In this document: in pieces, positions 6,304 through 14,491 of the stretch
How positions within the stretch are numbered: position 1 is the stretch's first letter
Layout: each line of letters opens with the position of its first letter
Made by a program: the position numbers and the translations under genes
The notes under the pieces: model-generated
What the model saw: only the letters and a program-made list of their open reading frames with translations
Told to the model about the DNA's origin: nothing
Databases searched by the model: none
Assembly (NCBI RefSeq): GCF_015552075.1
Contig: NZ_JADNDZ010000120.1
Span: forward strand, 1-33,542
DNA length: 33,542 bases
Reading direction: 5' to 3'
Source: Collinsella aerofaciens
Lineage (GTDB): Bacteria; Actinomycetota; Coriobacteriia; Coriobacteriales; Coriobacteriaceae

Positions 6304-8119
6304 GATTGTCCTCAGGGACTATCAGCAGGAGTGTGTGGATATCTGCGACTCCCTCGAGAGTGGATCGCATCTCGTGCAGATGGCAACGGGGCTCGGCAAG
6401 ACCGTGACTTTCAGCAGGATCGCCCGGAAGGGTAGGGTTCTTCTGCTTTCACACCGTGAGGAACTGGTTACCCAGCCGGTTAAGTACTACAGCTGCCCGG
6501 TAGGCATCGAAAAGGCCGAACGGCACTCGCATGGCGAGGAGGTCGTCTCGGCTTCTGTCCAGACGCTCGCAAATCGACTCGAGAGAGACTTTGAGCCTGG
6601 CGAATTCGATATGGTTATCACCGATGAGGCGCACCATGCCCTGGCACCGTCTTATCGTAAAATTTACGACTACTTGAGGCCGCGCCTCCACATCGGGTTC
6701 ACCGCGACGCCGAGGAGGGGGGACGATCGAGGCCTCGGGGCTGTTTTCGACGATATCGTCTTTCAGAAAGATCTGCGCTGGGGAATCTCCAATGGCTATC
6801 TTTGCGATATCGACTGCCGTAGAACCATCGTGGACTGGTCGACGAAGGGCGTCCGTACCGGAATGGGCGATTTCCGGGTAGGAGAGCTTGCAAAGCGCGT
6901 TGACCGCCCTGAGACGAACCGTCAGGTCGCAGCTGCATATAAAGAATTCCATATTGGCCAGACACTAGTATTCGCTTCGAGCGTGCACCATGCCTACTCG
7001 CTGGCCGAGCTCATTCCCGGCTCTGTGGTTGTCGACGGAAACACGCCGGCAGATGAGCGCCGACAGATCATCGATGCGTTCACGGCGCGAGAGATTCCAT
7101 GCCTCATCAACTACGGCGTTTTTACCGAGGGCACGGACATGCCACTCATTGAGACCGTGTTGTTGGCCCGACCGACGAAGAACCCATCGCTCTACACGCA
7201 GATGGTTGGGCGAGGGCTGAGACTCTACACCGACCCCGTAACCGGCTATGAAAAGAAGTCTCTCAGGCTTATCGACTGCCTGGGCGTATCTGACGATAAG
7301 AGTATCTGCACGCCGCCGACTTTATTCGGACTCAACGAGAGGGATTTTCCCGACAGGGTTGGCAGGAAACAACTCGATGGCTCGCTTCTCGACTTGGGAA
7401 GAAGAGTCGAGGAAGTGGAGGATTGTCCATCCGGTTGGGTGCTCACGTCGCGCAAGGTCAACGTACTTTCTTCCACTGGGTCCATCGCCTGGGTCGTGCA
7501 CTACAACGGCGATCGGAATATCGCCGGTCCCGGTGCATCCGACAGGGGGTGGCAGGTCACGCTATACAAGCCTGACCTTCTCGACTGTTGCACCGCGGAC
7601 CTTACGAGACTGGGGGAGACCCAGCGCAGGTATTATAGGTCGCTTGATGTTGCCGAGCAGGACATACTCCTGTGGCTTGAATCGAATTATGAGACCTCAC
7701 ACGATAGGGCCCTTTGGGACCGTGAGCGCGCGGCAAAATGGGCCGAGGACCCCGCTTCAGAACCGCAGATTGCTTTTATCAGGAGGCTTTTGGGCGATTC
7801 TGCAGGTGACTTAGATTACGACGACCTTACCAAGAGGGATGCGACTATACTCATCGAGTGCGTCAAGAGGCGCGCCCAGGAGACGAATCTAAGGAAATAC
7901 GGAGTCTGCCCGTTGTGCGGTCGCGCGCTGAAGGTGTCTAAGTCCGGCAAGTCCATCGTCTGTGAGTCCAACAGCTGGGAATATAGAGGCGGTTCATTTG
8001 CGCTTGCGTCCGGTTGCGGTTTTCAGGTCAAGCGCTTTCATGAGCATGAAGAATATTCGCCTGAAAAGGCCATGAAATGGCCGGGCGTTAAGGAGCATCT
8101 TAAGGAGAAGCAGGGATGA
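6290..8119 (+). CDS. Superfamily 2 DEAH helicase with C-terminal zinc-ribbon-like end
   Basis: An ATP-dependent nucleic-acid helicase or translocase of 609 residues. Walker A ATGLGKT is at residues 32-38, DEAH at 112-115 (VITDEAHHAL), motif III TAT at 138-140 and motif VI QMVGRGLRL in the second RecA domain. This resembles the helicase half of type III/type I restriction subunits and of Rad25/UvrB-like plasmid helicases. The C-terminus carries CPLCGRAL...C...SGCGF cysteine pairs, probably a zinc ribbon. There is no nuclease motif. ATG 6290 has GAGGAAG at 6274-6280 and begins at MAPDEIVLRDYQQE, the expected start of the helicase fold (Q-motif-like RDYQ). The downstream sortase start overlaps its stop by 4 bp. 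Its role is probably DNA processing for the element; a defence role is possible. Confidence 0.88.
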   Translation: MAPDEIVLRDYQQECVDICDSLESGSHLVQMATGLGKTVTFSRIARKGRVLLLSHREELVTQPVKYYSCPVGIEKAERHSHGEEVVSASVQTLANRLERDFEPGEFDMVITDEAHHALAPSYRKIYDYLRPRLHIGFTATPRRGDDRGLGAVFDDIVFQKDLRWGISNGYLCDIDCRRTIVDWSTKGVRTGMGDFRVGELAKRVDRPETNRQVAAAYKEFHIGQTLVFASSVHHAYSLAELIPGSVVVDGNTPADERRQIIDAFTAREIPCLINYGVFTEGTDMPLIETVLLARPTKNPSLYTQMVGRGLRLYTDPVTGYEKKSLRLIDCLGVSDDKSICTPPTLFGLNERDFPDRVGRKQLDGSLLDLGRRVEEVEDCPSGWVLTSRKVNVLSSTGSIAWVVHYNGDRNIAGPGASDRGWQVTLYKPDLLDCCTADLTRLGETQRRYYRSLDVAEQDILLWLESNYETSHDRALWDRERAAKWAEDPASEPQIAFIRRLLGDSAGDLDYDDLTKRDATILIECVKRRAQETNLRKYGVCPLCGRALKVSKSGKSIVCESNSWEYRGGSFALASGCGFQVKRFHEHEEYSPEKAMKWPGVKEHLKEKQG

Positions 8120-8886
8120 TTCCCCTCGTAGGTCCGTTCAGCAAAATTGCGAAAAGGCGTTTCGATCGGAATTGTGAGCGCGTCGCATCTGGTAGCAAAA
8201 GCTCCACTGCCGTGAAATTGACGGTTGGTGTTCTTGTCGCCTCAGTGTTTATCTTCATATGCCTGGGTGCCGAGATTGTTAGAGAGGCTGCAATCGCAAA
8301 TGCAGCTGAACAGAAAGCGCAAGCAGACGGCGGCGTGTCTCTAAAAGACGAGAACCCGGACTACGCCGGTTGGCTTACGGTCGAAGGGACCTCGATCTCA
8401 ACGCCCGTTGTCTCATGCCGCCAGGGTGACCCTAACGGTTTCTACCTCAATCACGGTTTCGATCGCTTACCGTCATTCTCCGGGTGTCCGTATATAGCTG
8501 AAGGCTCATCGCCATCAAGTGCAAACATGCTCGTGTACGCTCATAACATGGGATATGGAACTCTGGGCTTTACCGAACTCCAGAATTGTTATCGGACGGA
8601 TTGTTTTGCAAATATTGGAGCCGTGACATTCACGAACGCAGATGGCAATACCATTCGATATATGCCGTTGCTTGGCATGAGAGTTCCTAAAAACTTTGAT
8701 CTGCTTCTACGATTTGACTTTGCTGGAGAGTTAGACTTCAAGGCCTGGCTCACTTCATTGGCTGAGCACGCTAGCGCGAAGTCGGATTCCTCTGGTTCCG
8801 ACTCTGTTATCACGTTGGTGACATGCTCTTCCGCGATTGGCGGCGATCGATACCGCAGCGTTTTGGTTTGCGAAAAGACTTTTTAA
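8116..8886 (+). CDS. Class B sortase
   Basis: A membrane-anchored transpeptidase that joins surface proteins to the wall or to each other. Residues 34-52 form the N-terminal membrane anchor (KLTVGVLVASVFIFICLGA). The sortase core has YAGWLTVEGTSISTPVV, FYLNHGFDRLPSFSGCPYI, the catalytic His143 (MLVYAHNMGYG), Cys237 (TLVTCSS) and Arg245/Arg247 (GDRYRSVLVC). The YLNH...YAHNM and TLVTC arrangement fits class B. The start overlaps the helicase stop (ATGA), so it is part of the mob operon. Class B sortases with Cna-B/thioester adhesins are known cargo of Gram-positive conjugative elements. A possible substrate is the adhesin at 17211-21041, whose sorting signal is the variant LEQTG. Confidence 0.9.
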   Translation: MIPLVGPFSKIAKRRFDRNCERVASGSKSSTAVKLTVGVLVASVFIFICLGAEIVREAAIANAAEQKAQADGGVSLKDENPDYAGWLTVEGTSISTPVVSCRQGDPNGFYLNHGFDRLPSFSGCPYIAEGSSPSSANMLVYAHNMGYGTLGFTELQNCYRTDCFANIGAVTFTNADGNTIRYMPLLGMRVPKNFDLLLRFDFAGELDFKAWLTSLAEHASAKSDSSGSDSVITLVTCSSAIGGDRYRSVLVCEKTF

Positions 8887-8910
8887 AGATTGCAAATCCG
8901 CAGAGGGGCT

Positions 8911-9013
8911 GTCGCCCGCCAGCTCGCGAACAGCGTCTGCAAGAGCCGTATCAGGGGCATGTTCAACGTCCCGCCCGCCTTACATGGACTATTAGGATGC
9001 CGCAGCGGCATAG
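8911..9013 (+). pseudogene. Decayed transposase 3' end (copy A)
   Basis: The translation VARQLANSVCKSRIRGMFNV matches the end of copy B (9334-9531; VARQLANGSCATRIRDMFNV). After that a one-base insertion shifts the frame, and the TGG of MDYW has become a TAG stop. Only the last 30 or so codons remain. It is directly followed by an antitoxin remnant, the same order as in copy B, so the pair was duplicated as a block. Confidence 0.6.
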
Positions 9014-9059
9014 GAACGGTAGAATGTTTGCACCGTGATATACGAGAAAGAGTGCAACC

Positions 9060-9170
9060 ATGCCTTCGAACATACCAGCCACGACGATCCGGATAGAGCC
9101 GGAGGTCAAGAGGGAGAGAGTAGATAGGCGCTTCGCACCTATGGGGATTGCCGCTGGGCGGTGGTCCTAA
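9060..9170 (+). pseudogene. Truncated DinJ/RelB-like antitoxin (copy A)
   Basis: ATG 9060 opens MPSNIPATTIRIEPEVK, which is identical over 17 residues to the antitoxin at 9580. The similarity stops at about 9115 and 18 unrelated codons lead to a TAA at 9168. It lacks the rest of the ribbon-helix-helix fold, so it is non-functional. The 160 nt after it (9171-9333) hold nothing I can assign. Confidence 0.65.
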
Positions 9171-9333
9171 TTGAAGCGGCTTGACATCATAGGGCAAATT
9201 GGCAGAGAGCATCTGACCTCAAATATCGAAAATGACGAGTTCAGCTACCCAAAGTCCTTTCGGAACAAGGGACAAGCAATATCCTCCTATAAAAAGGAAT
9301 CGAGGACCTATAGCGAGACGGTGGACCTGCGCT

Positions 9334-9531
9334 TTGAGAGTGTCCACCAGGCACCTCGGCGCTTACCTCGACTGGTTCCGCTGGTGCCGCACCTTCATGG
9401 CAACCGACTCCCGCACGGCGGAGTCCACGGTCGCTCGTCAGCTCGCCAACGGCTCCTGCGCGACCCGCATTCGTGACATGTTCAACGTCCTACCGCCCTA
9501 TATGGACTACTGGGTATCGAGGGCGGCTTAG
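9334..9531 (+). pseudogene. Transposase C-terminal remnant (copy B), IS1595-like
   Basis: The frame reads VSTRHLGAYLDWFRWCRTF, then a tail ending MDYWVSRAA and TAG. The VST-x-x-L-x-x-YLDWF pattern is what I know from the C-terminal ends of IS1595/ISXO2-type DDE transposases. Everything upstream of about 9334 (the catalytic domain) is missing, so it is a 5'-deleted remnant. The family name is from memory and could be wrong; the fragment status is clear from the match to copy A. No terminal inverted repeats were found. Confidence 0.55.
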
Positions 9532-9579
9532 TCCGTTAAAATGGTGGCACCGTGGTATACACAAGAGATAGGAGCCGCC

Positions 9580-9759
9580 ATGCCGTCGAACATACCCGCA
9601 ACCACCATCAGGATCGAGCCGGAGGTGAAGAAGGAGGCGTCCGCCATCCTCGATGAGCTCGGTCTGTCCATGTCCGCGGCGATGAACATGTTCCTCCGAG
9701 CGGTGATCCGCGAGGGTGGCATGCCGTTTGAGATGAAAGTAAATAAACCGAATGAATAA
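9580..9759 (+). CDS. Solitary DinJ/RelB-family antitoxin, 3'-truncated
   Basis: 59 residues: MPSNIPATTIRIEPEVKKEA, then LDELGLSMSAAMNMFLRAVIREGGMPFEMK. This is the ribbon-helix-helix N-terminus of RelB/DinJ antitoxins (strand, helix, LGLS-x-S-x-A-x-N-x-F helix, then MPFE). Full-length relatives continue after KPNE with a toxin-wrapping segment, which is absent here. The gene ends exactly where the lower-GC restriction gene begins, with an 8-bp overlap, and no toxin follows. The start at 9580 has AGGAG at 9570-9574. It probably lost its tail and toxin when the downstream gene arrived. It may still bind its operator or act as an anti-addiction remnant (inference). Confidence 0.75.
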   Translation: MPSNIPATTIRIEPEVKKEASAILDELGLSMSAAMNMFLRAVIREGGMPFEMKVNKPNE

Positions 9760-12469
9760 TACGGCGAATAAAGCAATCTGCAGAGAAGAAGATTTGAGTA
9801 ATGAAGCATCTGTAGAGCAGTTTTTTGTAGACAGGCTTCTCAAGCGCCTGGGCTGGTCAGACAGTCAAATAAAAACAAAGGAAAGCATTTCGGCACTCAA
9901 TGTAAACTTGGGCCGAAAGAAGATACCTTACAAGCCCGATTACGCACTTTCGTATAGAAGAAAGGTGCGTTTCGTCATTGACGCCAAATCAACCAAGGAA
10001 GATCTAGACGATTGGGTCGGACAATGCTCAAGCTATTGCCTCCTAATCAACCAGGGTTATAAAGACAATCCAGTCCAATACTTCGTTTTAACGAACGGCT
10101 TGAAAACGCAGCTGTACAGATGGGATAGTGCAGAGCCCGTTCTCACATTGTCTCTTTCTGATATGAATAAGGGCTCCAAGGCCTTCGACACCTTTGCCGG
10201 ATACCTGTCACCGCGTTCTTTTAACACGACTCCTCCTACTGAGCTCTCGAGTGAAAAAGAGGAAGAGCGCATCGTGTTGAAGCAAATCGGGCCCTCTGCG
10301 GTTAATAAACTATTCGGAAGCGCACATTCCTATATCTATAAGCACGAACATCTCAGCTATGGAGCCGCATTCACTGAATTTGTGAAGGTGATTTTCCTAA
10401 AAATGACCTCCGATAAAGAAGCTCATGAATGCAGTGAAGGATATGAAACGGATGAAGGTTACTCGGTGCCAATTTCACGAGCTAAATTTTCATCCCAATG
10501 GATAAAAAAGGCCGAGGAAACGACCCCAAATCCCGTCAACACGATTCTTTTCGCTAAGTTGGTAAAGAACTTCGAGGATCTGATTGCCCAGAAAAAGAAG
10601 AAGCGCATTTTTGAACCCAACGAGAAGATACGTCTATCCGCAGGAACGATTAAAGAACTTGTTAAGCGATTTGAAGGAGTTGATCTTCATCTAATTGAAG
10701 ACGACCTCAACGGACGCATGTTCGAAACGTTTCTGAACGCGACTTTAAGGGGTAAATCACTTGGGCAGTATTTTACGCCGAGAAGTATTGTTGATATCGC
10801 TGTAGGCCTCTCAGACCTGCACGTTGGTAGAAACATCTCCGATTGCTCACAAATCATTGATGCGTGCTGCGGCTCTGGCGGGTTCCTTATTGGGGCCCTG
10901 AATGGCATGTGGGAAAAAGTTGATTCCAATGCCTCTCTGTCGAAGAGAGAAAAACAGGAAATCAAGAAAAGCATTGCCGAAAATTGCATATGGGGCATCG
11001 ATGCGGCTAGGGATCCAGCTTTAGCACGTATTGCTCGTATGAACATGTTTCTTCATGGAGACGGCGGTAGCAAAATCTTCCAGCTAGATTCCCTTGATAA
11101 GAACATCACTGTAGAAGAGGACGCGGATTCGCTCGAATTAAGGAGCGAGAAAAAGGAATTTCGAGATGCAATTTCCGGGCGTAACGGCTATTTCGACTTG
11201 GCGCTAACCAATCCGCCGTTTGCTGCGGAGTATAAATGCTCCGAACCGTCTGATTTAACCCTTCTCAAAGATTACTCCATCGCGCATCGTCCAGATGGAA
11301 ATGGGGTCTCGAGTTTGCGTGGAACCGTACGCTCAAGCGTTTTATTCATTGAACGCTATTACGACATTCTAAAGCCTGGTGGTTCTTTAATAACCGTGCT
11401 AGACGATGGAATACTTGGAGGTGAAGACACTTCTTACGTCAGGGACTGGATCAGGAGTCATTTCATCGTCAAGGCAGTTATATCGCTCCCCGGTGACGCA
11501 TTCCAACGCTCTCAGGCAAGAGTCAAGACATCGCTGCTCTTTTTGCAGAAGAAGATAGATGCCGCCCAGGATCAGCCACGAGTCTATATGCGATACTGCT
11601 CGTATGTGGGGCTAGATAGTCCAAACAGGGAGAGAGTTCTTCCGTCTGACGCAATTACAGCGCAAAAGGCGAAAGAAGAGATCACCGATATCGTTAATGG
11701 ATATAAAGCATTTTTAGATGGTGACCCTGAAATTGCTCGACTGTATTCGGTTGATCCAAAACGCATAGAAAACCGGATGGATGTAAAAGCCACGCTTCTT
11801 GTTGCCGGCAGAAACGTCGAAAAATGGAACGAACGTGGTTATAGAGTCCGTGCTGTCAAAGACATTGCTGAACCCATTTGGGCTTCCGGTGCCGCTTGTG
11901 AGGGCCGAGCGGGTGACCTCTTTTACACCAGAGGGGATAACAGGAAGAAGAAAGTCACCTTTGCAGTTGTTAGGTATGACGGAACGATTGCCGCGGGTGA
12001 TGAATCTTACGCAGAGGATGTTAGTTATGAACAGCTTTTTAAGCTAAAAAAAGACGATATCGTTCTAAGTAACATCAACGCCGTTAATGGCGCCGTTGCC
12101 GTTGTCGATTCAAATACAGCTGGTTTATACGTGTCCTCTGAATATACCGTTATTCAGCCAAAAGACCCATTGACCGTTTATACGCTATGGTCGTTAATCA
12201 GATCTGATACAGCCCGCTCAGATTTGATATTGCTTTCCACAGGTATCGGAAGGACACGAATTTCTTGGGATGTCCTTGGTGAGCTACAACTTCCGATTCC
12301 CAATCTAAAATCGATGCGGGTTATTCAAGAAAGAATGGAGGAGCTAGCAGAAACCCGAAAGAAGGCGGCAGCGCTTCTTGAAGAGGTTAGCCAACTGGTT
12401 AACATTGATATCTGCAACTCAGACGAACGTGCTTTGTCAGTTTTAACAGCATTCAAACCTCCGAAATAA
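9752..12469 (+). CDS. Single-chain restriction-modification-like enzyme (PD-(D/E)XK nuclease, N6-adenine methylase, TRD)
   Basis: 905 residues in three parts. The N-terminus (20-170) is like the type I R-subunit N domain, with KPDYAL...FVIDAKS giving Asp63, Asp77 and Lys79 of a PD-(D/E)XK nuclease. The middle is an HsdM-like N6-adenine methylase, with SAM motif DACCGSGG at about 370-377 and catalytic NPPF at about 487-490. The C-terminus (about 690-890) resembles an HsdS target-recognition domain ending in a coiled coil (MEELAETRKKAAALLEEVSQL). No helicase is present, so it resembles type IIG/BcgI-like enzymes rather than classical type I. It could cut and methylate host-foreign DNA alone. 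Base composition and codon use are visibly more AT-rich than the neighbours, indicating transfer. The start overlaps the truncated antitoxin. Confidence 0.85.
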   Translation: MNNTANKAICREEDLSNEASVEQFFVDRLLKRLGWSDSQIKTKESISALNVNLGRKKIPYKPDYALSYRRKVRFVIDAKSTKEDLDDWVGQCSSYCLLINQGYKDNPVQYFVLTNGLKTQLYRWDSAEPVLTLSLSDMNKGSKAFDTFAGYLSPRSFNTTPPTELSSEKEEERIVLKQIGPSAVNKLFGSAHSYIYKHEHLSYGAAFTEFVKVIFLKMTSDKEAHECSEGYETDEGYSVPISRAKFSSQWIKKAEETTPNPVNTILFAKLVKNFEDLIAQKKKKRIFEPNEKIRLSAGTIKELVKRFEGVDLHLIEDDLNGRMFETFLNATLRGKSLGQYFTPRSIVDIAVGLSDLHVGRNISDCSQIIDACCGSGGFLIGALNGMWEKVDSNASLSKREKQEIKKSIAENCIWGIDAARDPALARIARMNMFLHGDGGSKIFQLDSLDKNITVEEDADSLELRSEKKEFRDAISGRNGYFDLALTNPPFAAEYKCSEPSDLTLLKDYSIAHRPDGNGVSSLRGTVRSSVLFIERYYDILKPGGSLITVLDDGILGGEDTSYVRDWIRSHFIVKAVISLPGDAFQRSQARVKTSLLFLQKKIDAAQDQPRVYMRYCSYVGLDSPNRERVLPSDAITAQKAKEEITDIVNGYKAFLDGDPEIARLYSVDPKRIENRMDVKATLLVAGRNVEKWNERGYRVRAVKDIAEPIWASGAACEGRAGDLFYTRGDNRKKKVTFAVVRYDGTIAAGDESYAEDVSYEQLFKLKKDDIVLSNINAVNGAVAVVDSNTAGLYVSSEYTVIQPKDPLTVYTLWSLIRSDTARSDLILLSTGIGRTRISWDVLGELQLPIPNLKSMRVIQERMEELAETRKKAAALLEEVSQLVNIDICNSDERALSVLTAFKPPK

Positions 12470-12472
12470 ACT

Positions 12473-12509
12473 AATGCCCGAGAACAAAAACGAATTGCTC
12501 TCGGGTATT
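12473..12509. terminator. Bidirectional intrinsic terminator
   Basis: AATGCCCGAGA (12473-12483) pairs with TCTCGGGTATT (12499-12509), with one G-T pair, followed by TTCTTTC. It lies between the convergent restriction gene (+) and Fic gene (-). A-rich sequence on the other side lets it serve both strands. Confidence 0.8.
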
Positions 12510-12564
12510 TTCTTTCTAGCTTGAAAAAGTGCTGCATGTCAATGCTGGTCTAACAGAGCCAATA

Positions 12565-13431
12565 TTAAACATTGTGAGAGTTATGCCCCCTATACGAAGG
12601 CGCACCGGCTGCTCGTTTCTTATTCTCGAGGGTCTTCAGGTCTGCCTGGATTTTCGAAGTCGAAGGTGTGGAATGATCAACCGAGCGTTTTCCCTCCTCG
12701 AGCGTCTCCGGGGTATATTGAATAAGAATATCGGCCCCTATTTCGTGCATTCTCGCGTCAAAGGAGCATTGACACTTCTGCAAAACCTCATCGAAGAATC
12801 GGAAGTTGCCCTGAGTCTGCGCAATCTCCATCCAACTCTTGTATTCATCCGCATGCGTTTCGTCAATGACGATAAGGTCCACCCCGTTCTCGATGCACTG
12901 CTTCATCATGATGAGTCGACCGATTCGCCCGTTGCCGTCTTGGAACGGATGCAGGTGCTCGAACCTTGCGTGAAAACGGGAAATCGACTCGAAGTCCTTT
13001 GGGCTGCTCTCCCATTCGGCGAGCAGTGCCGGAATGGCGGTCGGAATGTCGCTCGGAAGGGCAACCTGCACCGAGCTGTTTCTGATACGGTTGGGAATGT
13101 ACTTGAAATGCCCGCTTTCCCCGTTGGCCGCCATGGTCGTTCCCTTGTGAAGGATCGTCTCGAATTCAATGAGGAGTTCCGGCGTCAGCTCGACTCCGAG
13201 CGTGTCGACCATTCGATCGAACATCTTGAAAGAATTCTTGGTCTCAATGATGTCGTCAAAGTCGTGGTCTCCCGTAACCTTATTCCGTGCATAGAGCGTC
13301 TCGATCTGATCGAGCGTAAAGGTGGATCCTTCGATCTTGTTAGAGTGGTAGAGGAATTCCGGAAGGATGACCTCATAGGCAGAGTTCGGCGCCGCCTTCA
13401 GTGTCTGCATCTTGCTTGGGGAGATAATCAT
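12565..13431 (-). CDS. Fic family protein (class II), probable AMP-transferase
   Basis: Fic proteins transfer AMP (or another phosphate-containing group) from a nucleotide to a target hydroxyl. The core motif HPFQDGNGRIGR is at residues 161-172 with all key residues. The N-terminal inhibitory motif (S/T)xxxE(G/N) is present as SNKIEG (Ser30, Glu34, Gly35), which places it in the self-inhibited class II. The length of 288 residues is normal for the family. The C-terminal 33 residues start PSTSKIQADL and are basic, a tail shared in pattern with three other proteins here. ATG 13431 follows AAGGA by about 6 nt; an internal Met8 is a possible alternative. It stands alone, convergent with the restriction gene; no separate antitoxin is adjacent. 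Confidence 0.92.
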   Translation of the reverse strand: MIISPSKMQTLKAAPNSAYEVILPEFLYHSNKIEGSTFTLDQIETLYARNKVTGDHDFDDIIETKNSFKMFDRMVDTLGVELTPELLIEFETILHKGTTMAANGESGHFKYIPNRIRNSSVQVALPSDIPTAIPALLAEWESSPKDFESISRFHARFEHLHPFQDGNGRIGRLIMMKQCIENGVDLIVIDETHADEYKSWMEIAQTQGNFRFFDEVLQKCQCSFDARMHEIGADILIQYTPETLEEGKRSVDHSTPSTSKIQADLKTLENKKRAAGAPSYRGHNSHNV

Positions 13432-13508
13432 TGTGTATCCTTCGTAATCGGCGTATCAATCACTGTCGTTTTTGTATTCTAGGATAATTGAATGAGCGAT
13501 AGTAGCTT

Positions 13509-13565
13509 TGTAGTTCCCCAGCAGGACATACGACCCCAAATGCCTTACAACGGCCGTAGAAGAGA
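13509..13565 (+). repeat. Direct repeat bracketing TA module, copy 1
   Basis: This stretch (GTAGTTCCCCAGCAGGACA, then CCCCAAATGCC, TACAACGGC, GTA) matches 14295-14351 at most positions in the same orientation. The two copies flank the toxin-antitoxin pair 13691-14199. Copy 2 lies upstream of the antitoxin promoter. Confidence 0.7.
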
Positions 13566-13690
13566 CGCTTTCGGCGCAACGTCATCGAAGGCGGTTGTGA
13601 CTTGGCCGCCACTGTTAAAGACGAGTTAGACGTTAGATAGATTCTCCCACTGCTATCGCGGCAAGGTGGTTCTAACGAACTTCTTCTGGT

Positions 13691-13975
13691 TTACAGTCGC
13701 GGCATGTTCTTGTAGACGCCCTGGCGGTGGCCGGCCCTCACGACCTCGATGACGGCCTTTCCGTCCTCGATTCTTGCCAAGATGCGATAGACCCCCACGC
13801 GCCAGCGCCAACCGGAATCGGTGCCCTGGAGCTGTTTTCCGTTTGGCGCGCGGCGCGGGTCCTCGCACCCGTCAAGGTGCTCTTGGACCCAGGACAGGAT
13901 TATGAGCCGCTGTTTCTTCGGAATACTGAGGAGTTGCTTGGTCGCCGCCTTAGACCATTCGACGCTGAAGCTCAC
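13691..13975 (-). CDS. RelE/ParE-superfamily toxin
   Basis: 94 residues, the usual RelE/ParE size. The core reads FSVEWSKAATKQLLSIPKKQ, then QLQGTDSGWRWRVGVYRILARI, then AVIEVVRAGHRQGVY. This is the beta-strand pattern with the RVGxYRIL and V(V)xxGHRxxVY motifs typical of the ParE_toxin family (ribosome-dependent RNase or gyrase-binding toxin). The start is GTG 13975, overlapping the antitoxin stop by 4 bp (GTGA), so the antitoxin is made first and the pair is coupled. Which target it hits cannot be told from sequence. No truncation is seen. Confidence 0.88.
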   Translation of the reverse strand: MSFSVEWSKAATKQLLSIPKKQRLIILSWVQEHLDGCEDPRRAPNGKQLQGTDSGWRWRVGVYRILARIEDGKAVIEVVRAGHRQGVYKNMPRL

Positions 13976-14199
13976 TCGGCCTCCATTGCCATGCGCATAA
14001 CGTCGTCCATTGAGTAGCGAGTGCCGTCGTCTTGCATCAGCGCCTCGTTGTATGCCTTGATGTCGGCAGCCTCCTCGACCTTTTCGAGGGCGGCGCTCCT
14101 CACGAATTCGGAAAAGGACATGCCCAGAACGCTCGCATAGGACTGGATCCAGTCCTTCTCGCCATCGTCGAACCTGATGGCTGTCGCGCTCATTGCCAT
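13972..14199 (-). CDS. RelB-like ribbon-helix-helix antitoxin
   Basis: About 75 residues beginning MAMSATAIRFDDGEKDWIQS. The strand SATAIRFDD, helix EKDWIQSYASVLG and helix SFSEFVRSAALEKVEE form a ribbon-helix-helix DNA-binding unit, and the C-terminal ADIKAYNEALMQDD...YSMDDVMRMAMEAE is the toxin-binding tail. Start: ATG 14199 (or 14193, six bases in). A GGAT stretch upstream gives only a weak ribosome site; the in-frame ATG at 14232 would lie inside the promoter/operator, so it is rejected. It overlaps the toxin start by 4 bp. It should repress its own promoter through the inverted repeat at 14209-14239. Confidence 0.85.
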   Translation of the reverse strand: MAMSATAIRFDDGEKDWIQSYASVLGMSFSEFVRSAALEKVEEAADIKAYNEALMQDDGTRYSMDDVMRMAMEAE

Positions 14200-14208
14200 A
14201 ATCGATCC

Positions 14209-14242
14209 AATCAACGTACTACGATGTAACACGTTGATTATA
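14209..14242 (-). promoter_or_regulatory. TA promoter and operator
   Basis: A perfect 9-bp inverted repeat, AATCAACGT (14209-14217) and ACGTTGATT (14231-14239), abuts a perfect minus-strand TATAAT at 14237-14242. A TTGAGA-like -35 lies about 20 nt further upstream. The palindrome covers the expected start of transcription, as an antitoxin operator would. Confidence 0.75.
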
Positions 14243-14294
14243 CCCGTCCATCATGGCGCATGTCTCAAAGGTTATCAGAAAGAGTAGGTGGACG

Positions 14295-14351
14295 TAGCTC
14301 CCCAGCAGGACAAGCGCCTCCAAATGCCCTACAACGGCTGTAAAATAGATG
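14295..14351 (+). repeat. Direct repeat bracketing TA module, copy 2
   Basis: Second copy of the 13509-13565 sequence, upstream of the antitoxin promoter and in the same orientation. Differences are scattered single bases. There is no convincing reading frame. Confidence 0.7.
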
Positions 14352-14491
14352 CCCCTTACTGGAAGAAGGCCAAAGTTTCTTGTTTTTGCGCCCATCATGG
14401 GGTATAAGTGGTTAAAGGTGATCAGCACCGTCAATGCGCCGCTATCAAAGGCGCCCATCAGTCCGCGATAGGGATTTAAGGAGACGGTGCC

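Noticed and set aside
8823-9212. Frames on both strands over 8823-9212 as an intact gene
   Set aside because: They cross the sortase end and decayed transposase/antitoxin pieces; better explained as remnants.
9171-9333. Possible gene between the two scar copies
   Set aside because: There is no ribosome site and no recognisable motif, and the frame fuses into the wrong frame of the transposase remnant.
12529-13482. 317-codon plus-strand frame opposite the Fic gene
   Set aside because: It mirrors the codon pattern of the real Fic gene, which carries the full HPFQDGNGRIGR motif on the minus strand.
13509-14351. Link between the 786-bp spacing of the TA-flanking repeats and the 785-bp unit at 1842
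   Set aside because: The sequences are unrelated; the similar distance is coincidence.
14219-14458. 79-codon minus-strand frame upstream of the antitoxin
   Set aside because: It runs through the flanking direct repeat and the antitoxin promoter/operator, and is not maintained in the other repeat copy.
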